DNA from: Branchiostoma floridae | Taxonomy: Eukaryota > Chordata > Leptocardii > Amphioxiformes > Branchiostomatidae | Length of the DNA: 64,000 nt | Assembly (NCBI RefSeq): GCF_000003815.2 | Contig: NC_049980.1 | Coordinates: 26,292,951-26,356,950 of the forward strand | Reading direction: 5' to 3' | Shown: positions 44,501 through 64,000 of the stretch, piece by piece | How the letters are laid out: the number at the start of each line of letters is the position of its first letter | Position numbering within the stretch: the stretch's first letter is position 1 | Translations under genes and position numbers: made by a program | The notes under the pieces: generated by a model | What the model saw: only the letters and a program-made list of their open reading frames with translations | Database searches by the model: none | What the model was told of the DNA's origin: nothing

Positions 44501-46204
44501 TAAAACTATCCAGAGAAGATGCCCCTACTGTTCTTAGTGATAACAAATTCCACTCTACAATTTATTTAGTTTATTTAGTTTTATTGCAAATTCTTGCCCG
44601 AGGGCTAATTGCAAGTGACAAACAATGGTAAACAGTATACTAAGCAACTACTCTAGTCTAACTTAAACTAGTTAAAGATGTACCTTATTGGGTTTGACTT
44701 GATAACGTTCTGGGAAAATACGAATTTTTTAACACATCAATCATAGCTTGGTAACTCTGGTACTTGAAGTCATGGCTGTTTCTTGTTCTTTTTTGAGCTG
44801 GTATTAGATATTTATCAGTCGGTACATCCACCAGTTTATTGGTCATTTAGTACATCATGCAAAGTGTGTGTGTTTCTGAAAGCTTATACTACGTAGGCAT
44901 CTATGTCCATTACTACATAGACATCTTTCTCCTCCAGGTTTTCAGTGCTGCAGCTCCGTTTGCCAGAGAAAACACCAGCTTAACCCTTGACCTGGAGAGG
45001 GGGCTGTTTGCGTTGGGGTCGCAGTCCCACGTTTCATTCCTGGATGCCACGACGATGAAACATGTCCTGAACGTCCCATCAAAGGACAAAGGGACAGGTC
45101 AGAGCAGATTGACTGTATAATTCAGTTTGGATTATATTGTAGTAAAGCTTACAAGTTAAAACTATCGGTAGTGTCCCTTACACCACATGTTTACCATGCT
45201 AGTAAAACTAGTACTGTACTTGAGCAGTGTAGATATGATTTCACACTGATTTTAGAGTAGTCATCTTCAGTTTTCACATAGTGCTAACAGAAGCTAGCAA
45301 ACAGATTATACAACAGGATGTTGATAACTTTGATGAAGAGAAGCTGGCTGTGTTTGCAGGTGTGAGGTCCATCTCCTTCCGAGGGGATATCGTTACCATG
45401 GGAACCGGTGCAGGATCGCTGCTGTTCTACGACATCAGGGCTCGGAGGTTCCTGGACTGTAACTGTGGGATGACTCTGAGGCTCCGCTCAGGGGAGGGCT
45501 GGCTGGTAAATAATATGTACCAAAAACTAAACAACAAATAAACAACAACACCATGTTACCTGTGTGATACATGTAGACTGTGAGGGTTGGCTAGTACATA
45601 CCAAAAAATAATAAAGAGCAAGTTAATAAACAATAACAGCAGTTTGTATCCTGTGTGGTGTGAGTAAAATCTGGACTGGCAAAGGCTGGCTGGCATGTAC
45701 CATCAAATAAACAACAAACAAATAAGCAACAATCCTATATAATCTGTGTGGTACATGAACACTGTTGAGGGTGAATAAGCAAGAAACAACAACACCATTT
45801 AGATATGTAATTAAGCTGTAGCTTATGATGAGAGGCTGGCTCGTATAGGGACCAACAAGTAAATAACAAACAAACAGCAAAACTATGTTAAGATATAAAC
45901 TGAGACATGGGAGGGCCGACTCAGGTTCATATACCAACGAATACACAATGAACACTTTGTAAGCTTCGTTGTACATGTAAACCTCAGTCTGTGGAGGGCC
46001 TGTCTGGTGGGTGGTTGTGTAACACAGTTTCTTCTGTTTTTGCAGAAACATGATGAAATGTACCGTGAGTTTTTCTCCGACCAGGACCACTTTCCCAACG
46101 CGGTGTACGCACATCTGTACGATGATGCAGGCGTCAGGCTTTTTGCTGCTGGAGGTCCTCTACCAGCTGGTCTGTGGGGCAACTATGCAGCACTCTGGAG
46201 CTAA
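41593..46204 (+). CDS. DCAF12-like WD-repeat protein, CUL4-DDB1 substrate receptor
   Basis: Predicted coding exons: 41593-41790, 42378-42587, 43200-43260, 43457-43701, 44217-44279, 44938-45097, 45360-45505 and 46046-46204. All join in frame to give 413 aa. The first exon's donor is an unusual GTTGGT. Diagnostic stretches are [104 protein letters not shown] and the ending [19 protein letters not shown], all as in animal DCAF12. The family forms a WD propeller that recruits substrates with acidic (Glu-Glu) C-termini to the CUL4-DDB1 ubiquitin ligase. The protein is about 40 residues shorter than the human one (453 aa, from memory), mainly at the N-terminus. A Ser/Gln-rich low-complexity insert sits in the fourth coding exon (about residues 168-210). 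An in-frame stop precedes the start codon. Repeats copied from the junctions of coding exons 4 and 7 and from the stop codon surround it. Confidence 0.9.
41871..42073. mobile_element. Foldback element with an assembly gap inside
   Basis: A 31-base arm GAAAAACTAAACTTTACTTA plus ACCAACACTA (41872-41902) is repeated inverted at 42041-42072. The 100-N gap lies in the loop, so the true length is unknown. Confidence 0.8.
41903..42002. other. Assembly gap, 100 N
   Basis: Placeholder gap in intron 1 of the DCAF12-like coding region, inside a foldback. Confidence 0.99.
42672..42783. mobile_element. Nearly perfect hairpin MITE
   Basis: 112 bases with arms TAGCCTGAGTATCATCCTCC plus GTAGTAACCGCTGGCTCAC repeated inverted with almost no mismatch, and an approximately 30-base loop. 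The ends fit a TA target duplication. The very low divergence suggests a young insertion. Confidence 0.92.
42943..43042. other. Assembly gap, 100 N
   Basis: Placeholder gap in the second intron of the DCAF12-like coding region. Confidence 0.99.
43679..43975 (+). repeat. Donor-derived array after DCAF12-like coding exon 4
   Basis: The exon ends TTCAACAGAAGATCTGAG at 43701 with donor GTGGGT. TCCAACAGAAGATCTGAAGT follows at 43728, and later relatives (TTCTGAGGTGGGTATATTT, CAGATCTAAGTTGGGTATA, TTCAACAGGAGATCTAAAGT) reach about 43970. Some keep a GT donor. Confidence 0.87.
44378..44500. repeat. Dispersed repeat, copy B
   Basis: Partner of 37340-37455, in the intron after DCAF12-like coding exon 5. 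Confidence 0.6.
45490..45965 (+). repeat. Donor-derived array after DCAF12-like coding exon 7
   Basis: The exon ends GAGGGCTGGCTG at 45505 with donor GTAAAT. About four further units of roughly 90-100 bases begin GAGGGTTGGCTAGTACATAC, AAAGGCTGGCTGGCATGTAC, GAGAGGCTGGCTCGTATAGG and GAGGGCCGACTCAGG, each followed by ACCAA..AAATAA.CAACAA. Confidence 0.8.
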
Positions 46205-46515
46205 ACTTCAGTGGAACAATGCAGCACTCTGGAGCTAAAGTTCAAGGGAACGATGCAGGACTATGGAGCTACCTTAAGTGGAACAATGCAGCACTCTGGA
46301 GCTAAACTTCAGTGGAACAATGCAGCACTCTGGAGCTAAAGTTCAAGGGAACAATGCAGGACTATGGAGCTAACTTAAGTGGAACAATGCAGGGCTCTGG
46401 AGCTAAACCTAAGGGGTATTATTCAGAGCTCTGGAACCAAACTTAATGGGTAATTTGCAGGGCACTGGAGTTAACTTAGGGGGTAATATGTATGGCTCCG
46501 GAGCTCCGGAGCTAA
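46175..46515 (+). repeat. Stop-codon-derived tandem array at the end of the DCAF12-like gene
   Basis: The last codons and stop (AACTATGCAGCACTCTGGAG CTAA, stop at 46202) are followed by about nine units of 30-34 bases of the form AACAATGCAGCACTCTGGAG CTAAACTTCAGTGG. The array therefore begins inside the coding sequence and repeats the terminator codon with it. Confidence 0.93.
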
Positions 46516-46677
46516 TATTTAGGTTAAAAGGTGATCTATCCAGTATTTGGAGAAAGAGCTGTACAGAAGGGTAGTAGGGGAGCAGTGAAGTGCTCTGCAG
46601 TTAGATGACAAGATTCCATATCAACAAAATATCGACTGCCAAAGCTATTTATCTCAAGTGAATTACATGTATTAGAA

Positions 46678-46683
46678 AATAAA
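46678..46683 (+). terminator. Candidate poly(A) signal of the DCAF12-like gene
   Basis: AATAAA lies 470 bases after the stop, beyond the tandem array, and is followed by TATATGTATATATG and a GTTTG stretch. Confidence 0.45.
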
Positions 46684-48396
46684 TATATGTATATATGCAA
46701 CGTATGATTGTTTCTTTCAATGTGTCTCTTTTTGTTGACCATTTGTAACACCCCCGAGTTTGTAAATTGGAGAGTCCCATGGTCTCACAGACCACCCCTA
46801 TCTCCCGTCTGGTTTGTGGACGGAAGATCTAGAGTCCAATGGTTGCACCAAGGAGGTCATTTGGAGGTTTAATATATAACCTTGGCTGCACAGACCATCC
46901 CTAACTCCGCTTCAGGCAGAAGTCGACGTTTTCACATTGGGAATGAACGCAGTCACGTAAATGTTTTAGAGGGCTATTGTGTAGTTTGCAGCATTGTCCT
47001 AGTACAATGTATTTACCTTGGAGCGCATCTTTGTCACGTGCGGCGGCGTATGTAATCACCCTATTGTCCAGCCACCTAAAAAAAGGACAGCAGTGCCGGC
47101 TCATTAGATTGTTATTAAACAAACCATACCGGTATTTTCACAACTGTCACGCGACTGTCACATGGTCAGAAAGATGTCCCTCGTGATCCTGTCATGTCGT
47201 CTTTTGACCCGATGTAGCGTACTGAATGTTCTCGCTCACACAGTTTCCTCATATATTCGGCAGCACGGAGGTTGATTTTGTTATGAAAAAAAAAACACCT
47301 CGTATTCAGTCTTCACCGTTATGCTCAAGAAGAAAACGCTCGAGGTTTAGTGCAGATTCTAAGAGGCTTTGAGTTCCAAAGAAGACGATTTCAGCTCTAC
47401 ATAAGCCGTCTCCGTTCGACAGATATTAAGTACACTGTAGCACTCGGCAGTTCCATACAAGGCGGAAACTTCAACTGTTCAAATGGAAACGCGCCGCTTG
47501 TTCTTGGAAAAGACGCATTTGTAGCTCATCGCATGATGCGCTCAGGTCTATTGAAGAGGCTTCTTGGAATCTACCCAAGACGTTTTAGTGTCCTGACTCA
47601 CAGAAGAAGCTGTTTCGCCGTGACTACTGTTATCAACGCTCTGCTTCGAACGTCTTAGGAATTCTTGATGCCCGTTTTTCGTATTCACTCGAACTTCAGA
47701 GGCCAGCGGTGAGTGGAACAGGTGAGCTCATTGCTGCACTTAAGTCACTTAACTGTAAGAAATATTCTACAAGAGAGAAAACTCTTGCGTTTCGCTTCAT
47801 TTTGCTTATTCCAGTTTTTGGACGCGTTGAAGCCGTCTAATCACGTCAGTAAATCACTACCCGAAAAGCGGGATAAACCATTGATGATAGATATTAGGTA
47901 CGTCTGGCAATGATTGCTTTGGGCGCTACTCGAAGCCAATGTAGCTTTTCTGGATATATTTGTCGCTTTTGGTAAGTCCGGCATTTTGCGGGGCGATCCC
48001 TGTATATCTATCTACCAATGCGCAGCCGTACGTCCAACATTTAGAAGCAAGTTGAATTGTACGTCACGCCCATGAATTGATTATGACTTCAGCATATCCA
48101 TTCCGTATGAGGTATGTGATCAGTTCGCAACACTTTTTCCTTGTTGCAAATAGGTGCGTATGCATGTCGCGTTCCGACCGTATGGTTTGCATATGAAGTG
48201 CGCAACACTATTTTGCTTGCTGCTAATAGCTGCGTATGAGGTACGTATATTAGTGCTATATGTACGTACACACTGCTCAGATCTCATGCTGCGATAACAG
48301 CCTATTACCGCGTATTAAGCGCAAACGTATAACGTATTCATACCGCACTCGACCAACGTAGGATGATGACCACCTTCAATTACATGCGCACACACA

Positions 48397-48428
<32 letters not shown>

Positions 48429-50146
48429 CTTACACGTTGACACTTATAACTGTTACAGACGATCAGGGTCACGGGGTCAGCCCAGGCGTTCCGGGGTCGC
48501 AGTCCTGAAACAACCTACGTCATGAAAGATCGTGACCTTTTGTTCCCCCTGCTGGCTGCTGACGTAAGGTTAACGGGCTGGTTAACAGGCCATTCTCTTT
48601 CCCGCCATTCCGGCTGACCGGTCATTATCTTTCCCGCCATTTCAGGTTAACGAAGTATTCTCCGCCATTCTCCTTCCCGCCACTTCTAATTCTCCGAGTT
48701 GCATATCTGGGAGGGGCCGCCTGTGAACAGACAAAAGTGAAGTGCAGCACTGCAGCATCCATGCAGCTTTAATACCGTAGTAATATGCTTAGTTATGGCC
48801 CAACACCAGGGGTATATGACATAGCTCATTAACTACACGCGACCTGCTCAAGGCTTCTCATACAAGGCAAACTTTTACTTTTCCATAACATTTGTGACAG
48901 AATGAAAACATATCTGCAGCGAGATGGACCGGAACCTCCAAAAGCGCTGAACTCCAGACGCTAGTGACGTCATTAACCGATAGGTTTCTCTTTGCAGACT
49001 AAGCACAAAAAGTTCGGAAACTTGATTTCGATCGATCATATCTCCGTAAATACGGTATCAATCGCCTTGCGTTATGTATCATTGCAAATCTCGTTTATTA
49101 TTTATACTTTCCAATAAAATTCTTTTTTTTTTGCGATGTTACATTGATGGGTTGAGAAAAAGACTAGTTATGCGAGCAGGTCGCGAAAAACGTGGTGCCG
49201 AAATTTATGTTGATCATATATCCGTTACGTTGTATTTCAATGATTAGCAATATTTGTTATGTCATGTTGATATAATGACATGGATGAGATCCGCGTGCGC
49301 ATTAGTTTTCGTCAGTTTCCAGAAACAAATTTCCACCAAACGTCCTTTTTTATTCGCACGCTTGCATCAATTTTGGAGTTGTAAGAGGATGCCATCCATG
49401 TAATCAAATTAACATGGGCCTATATCATGGGAAAGTTTGTATGTTCGCTTTTTATATCTCATGATAACGCTTTTGTGCGATTAGATCGTTTTCATGTGAC
49501 CAAGGAGGTTGACGTCACAGTCGCGTTCGAACGTTCGAACGGCCATGTTGGATGATAAGCTGTTCGATCTCCACACGGCTGTGTGTTGCACGTTGTTACA
49601 TGGAAAGAAGTTTTTTTGTTTTACTATTTACAAACGGACTGGTTGTTCGATGTGCTAACTGCGAGTTCCATGAACACAGGATACAGCGTACTCGCCGTTT
49701 CTATCTAACAACACAGTTATCCCTTTTAACTCGATTGAATCACTATTATAGCGGCCAGCCAACATGGGTCCCCGTGCGGAGTTTGATCATCTGTGTTACA
49801 AATTTAGTCGTTTTTTTGTACGTAAAGACGTGGTCTTTTAGAAAATAGTACTCTCCTATGGAGGAAAATAGTTTAAGAGTCATTTCATGGAATACGGCCC
49901 ATCTACATTTCGTTATTCTAGTTATTTGCACAATGAGCATTATACGTTTCCCACGTCAGAGGTTGAACTTCTACCTAGCATGCATGTCAAGTGTAGTGAC
50001 AGGTTAACCGGTTAGACAACATCTTCAGACAGGGTGTGACACGGGCAGGTCAGCCCTGCAAGCTTAAAGATCTCTAACTTTGTCACCAACTTTGTCTCAC
50101 AGGTGGGAATATATTTACTGTGTACGTTCTAGTGAAGAAATGAAGG

Positions 50147-50587
50147 NNNNNNNNNNNNNNNNNNNNNNNNNNNNNNNNNNNNNNNNNNNNNNNNNNNNNN
50201 NNNNNNNNNNNNNNNNNNNNNNNNNNNNNNNNNNNNNNNNNNNNNNNNNNNNNNNNNNNNNNNNNNNNNNNNNNNNNNNNNNNNNNNNNNNNNNNNNNNN
50301 NNNNNNNNNNNNNNNNNNNNNNNNNNNNNNNNNNNNNNNNNNNNNNNNNNNNNNNNNNNNNNNNNNNNNNNNNNNNNNNNNNNNNNNNNNNNNNNNNNNN
50401 NNNNNNNNNNNNNNNNNNNNNNNNNNNNNNNNNNNNNNNNNNNNNNNNNNNNNNNNNNNNNNNNNNNNNNNNNNNNNNNNNNNNNNNNNNNNNNNNNNNN
50501 NNNNNNNNNNNNNNNNNNNNNNNNNNNNNNNNNNNNNNNNNNNNNNNNNNNNNNNNNNNNNNNNNNNNNNNNNNNNNNNNNNNNNNN
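50147..50587. other. Assembly gap, 441 N
   Basis: The largest N run in the window, in intergenic DNA. A small gene or exon could be hidden here. Confidence 0.99.
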
Positions 50588-51164
50588 AGCCTTGGCTACA
50601 TCACTATTCATTCACAGTACGGAGACAAAACAGCACACTTGAACCCGCCGCAAGTAACTTTGATAGCACCGTTCTGTGTTCTAGTCATCCAGGTTATCAT
50701 CCAACATGGCGCCCACGCGTGGCGAAGCGGTTTTCGAACGTTCTGTAAAAACGATCTATGTCGAGTGCCTTGACTGATTTTGTTGGTAGTATCACATGGA
50801 TTGTCAAGGTCGATAAATAAGCTTTCCAATGACATACTAAACAATTGATAATATACAAGTAATAAGGGACATATGATTGATAAAATATGAAGTTTCCGAA
50901 ATTTCTGTGTTCAGTACTAGCAATTAGCAAATCATCTACTGCAGTACCGATTGAATCGCTAGGAGGAACAGCCGTGCCTTGCTGATTAATAACGGTAGAA
51001 AATATGGCCGTTGTTCTGGCCCCGGTCCTGCTGCCATTCGCTGATTAGTTCCAACCCTGCTGTCAAATTTGACTTCGTCTCGACAGGCCTAACGCGTGGC
51101 ATGCATGTAAAAGTAGCACAGTATTGTCTCTGTAATTTGTACGCTACTAAAGGGTGGGGTGGGG

Positions 51165-51327
51165 TACTCTCCAAGCAGAGGTTGATGGGGGAATATCGTG
51201 ACCTTTTTCTTATAAAATACATGCCGTCTTTATGTGAATGTGGTGGGGATGGCTGCCATAAAAAGAGGTATATAATAAGGAAAAAGGTCCCGATTGTTCC
51301 TTTCCTTTAACCTCTGCTTGGAGAATA
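51165..51327. mobile_element. MITE with TACTCTCCAAGCAGAGGTT ends, copy 1
   Basis: Inverted ends TACTCTCCAAGCAGAGGTT and (inverted from the right) TATTCTCCAAGCAGAGGTTA. Subterminal GACCTTTTTCTTAT also pairs roughly with GGAAAAAGGTC. 163 bases, no coding capacity. Related to the elements at 56210 and 56949. Confidence 0.87.
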
Positions 51328-53025
51328 GTGTGGGGTGGCGGGGACCAACGTTGCTGAGCGCTTTCGTTATGAATATCTCACTTTATAATATTCATGTATC
51401 TGGAAACGTTAATGACATACTATCTATCATTCGTGTGTGTAAGGTTGTATTGTCGTTTTTATCTATTCTGGAAGCTATCGAGAGCAATTCTGAATACTCT
51501 CAGGTTCAGGATGTAGAGACAAAAGAAAGTAAGACTGGTTACAACACGTTTGATTACACCCTCCTTTTGCAATTTTATATTGATGATGATCTTTATTTGC
51601 ATGTTCCTGCCCATATGGACTAAATGCAGCAATTCGATTGTACAAAATGTACTATTACATGTATTGTTACAAGTTTACAATTGGATAAATAATACAATTA
51701 TACATCTGGAGCTATGCTATCACTATTGTCTCCTCCCTTTTCCTAAAACAAGTGTATACGAACTCACAGAGTTTTTGTTGTACAACGTTGTCTGTTACAG
51801 AACAGTCCATTTTCCACCTATGGCCATTAAGGACAAGAAAACGACATGATTTCCTTATGTTAAAGACACACCAAAGTTTGTTCAATCACTGACGAAAATT
51901 GCATGCATATGTCTGAAATGCCTGACCACTTACTTATCCAAACTGCTTCAGTAACTTCAAATTCTGTATTTAGCTATTTTTTTTTAATTCGACTTTTCCT
52001 CCATCCTGCCACAGGACACTCCTTCATGAACTGAGTTGAGGCGGACATGAAACTCACTTTCCGGAAGGGATACTGATGACGTCACCGCCTCTGTGCTTGT
52101 AGTTCCTCATCCATTGCGTTCTGAATAGGCAGGCAGGATATTACATCAGCCCTGTCCGACTTAATGTGTAGTTTTCTTTGACTGGGGCGAACGAGTGACG
52201 TGAAATAGTTGATTCCTCCGACCCTGCTGCCGCCTGGGATATACAGTATTGTTTCGTTTGATTGACGTGAAACAGGTTATTACTCCGCCTCGCCCGGGGC
52301 CAGACCGGCCGTTCCGGTAGCGTTTTGTTTTATTTAGTTTTTCGGCAACATTTTGTTTAATCTAGCTTTCAGTACCGTTTTTTGTTCGTTTGTATTTAGA
52401 TAACGTGAAACAGGCTACAGTATTACTGCAGCCTGCCTCGGCCACAGGTGCCAGACTGACTATTGCATCATTCACGTGCCGGCCGGGCCACGCGTGCGCA
52501 CTGATAGCGCGCAATATTGACCGGTGAATTAAGAGGAATTTAAAGGCAGGCTGACGACGGCACACCCTCCCTATTGTGTACACGTGGACGCGCTACTGTT
52601 GACTGCTGGTCATTCTGAAGACGCTGTCGCACCTTCTCATCGTGACTCGGGAATATCGCGTCGCCACACCTGCCGCACTTTACCTACCGTGCCACCGACC
52701 GGGCCATATACAGGTCTGGCGAGAACTTGACGCGAGAGACAAGGCTGCTTCTCCCGACAGAGCTGTCAGATATCGCCGAGACACCGATACAGTCAGTTAT
52801 TTCCGATACCGGCACAGTTATTTCCGATAAGTTATTGCCGATACAGTCAGTTATTGTATATACGCTCAGCTATCGCCGAAGGAACGGTCACATTTCTTAG
52901 AATACTGCCGACCCTGAACCTGCTAGGAGGTATACAGGCGGAAATACGCGTGGTGAAGACTACAGCCAGAGAACTATACAGAACAACTCTCTGCCAAAAC
53001 AGCCCGCCGGCAACTCTACAACAGG

Positions 53026-63808
<10,783 letters not shown>

Positions 63809-64000
63809 GTGTGTACATGTGTTGTTATTACTAGTGTCCTACTCCAGAATGAATGCTGTCATGATAAAAGCAAACCAACCCTAAAGAAGATTGCAGCTTA
63901 CAAACACAGACAAACTTTTGTGCTCAGAATGAATGCTGTTCACCTTGGATGTAGTATTGATTGTGTTGGAGGTTGTATGCAGACTAAACTGTAAGTAACT

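Larger units (their letters stand above)
46684..52560. other. Intergenic region between DCAF12-like and SRCR/furin genes
   Basis: I see no supported gene. Contents: a 441-N gap, one MITE, and a two-fold repeat near 48112-48250 built on CGCAACACT and TGCGTATGAGGTA. Open frames near 47350 and 47713 match nothing I recognise. Confidence 0.55.

Noticed and set aside
47350-47913. Open frames of 102 and 66 codons
   Set aside because: No recognisable similarity, no splice pattern; length is compatible with chance.

Overview
This window looks like draft-assembly genomic DNA from a cephalochordate (amphioxus, Branchiostoma-like). Genes are split by many GT-AG introns, the proteins are animal families (alpha7-type nicotinic receptor, FAXDC2, DCAF12, SRCR/furin-repeat protein), and introns are full of minisatellites and short inverted-repeat transposons. 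The organism call is an inference; no species marker was tested. Seven N runs (five of them exactly 100 bases) mark assembly gaps.

Layout. (1) 2294-5849, plus: complete six-exon NAD(P)-binding (NmrA/BLVRB-like) protein, 220 aa. (2) 8243-23451, minus, convergent with the first: complete ten-exon nicotinic acetylcholine receptor alpha subunit, 540 aa, with signal peptide, Cys-loop, vicinal cysteines and M1-M4. (3) 32567-37790, plus: complete eight-exon FAXDC2-like fatty acid/sterol hydroxylase, 376 aa. (4) 40185-46204, plus: DCAF12-like WD-repeat protein, eight coding exons, 413 aa, with a recognisable promoter. (5) 53026 to beyond the window end, plus: secreted or membrane protein alternating furin-like cysteine-rich repeats with group A SRCR domains; nine exons (492 codons) are visible and it continues. 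Every exon chain was checked for reading phase, and every junction joins in frame.

The genes do not form one pathway. What unites them is their repeat content. In all five genes, tandem arrays have grown out of exon-intron boundaries, so the unit contains the splice donor or acceptor plus adjacent codons, and in one case the stop codon. The clearest array lies before the receptor exon carrying agonist loop C and M1. About 15 copies of the 3' splice site and exon start are spaced mostly 54 or 60 bases apart, so use of an upstream copy would insert whole 18-20 residue units in frame. Amphioxus intronic minisatellites overlapping splice sites have been described in an Adh gene (recalled as 'mirages'; not checked). 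Their density here, and the acceptor-side, stop-codon and telomere-like versions, are the most interesting features of the window.

The intergenic stretches (1-2189, 5850-8242, 23452-32566, 37791-40184, 46684-52560) hold no gene I can support. They contain minisatellites, microsatellites and inverted-repeat elements related to mariner, pogo, hAT and piggyBac.
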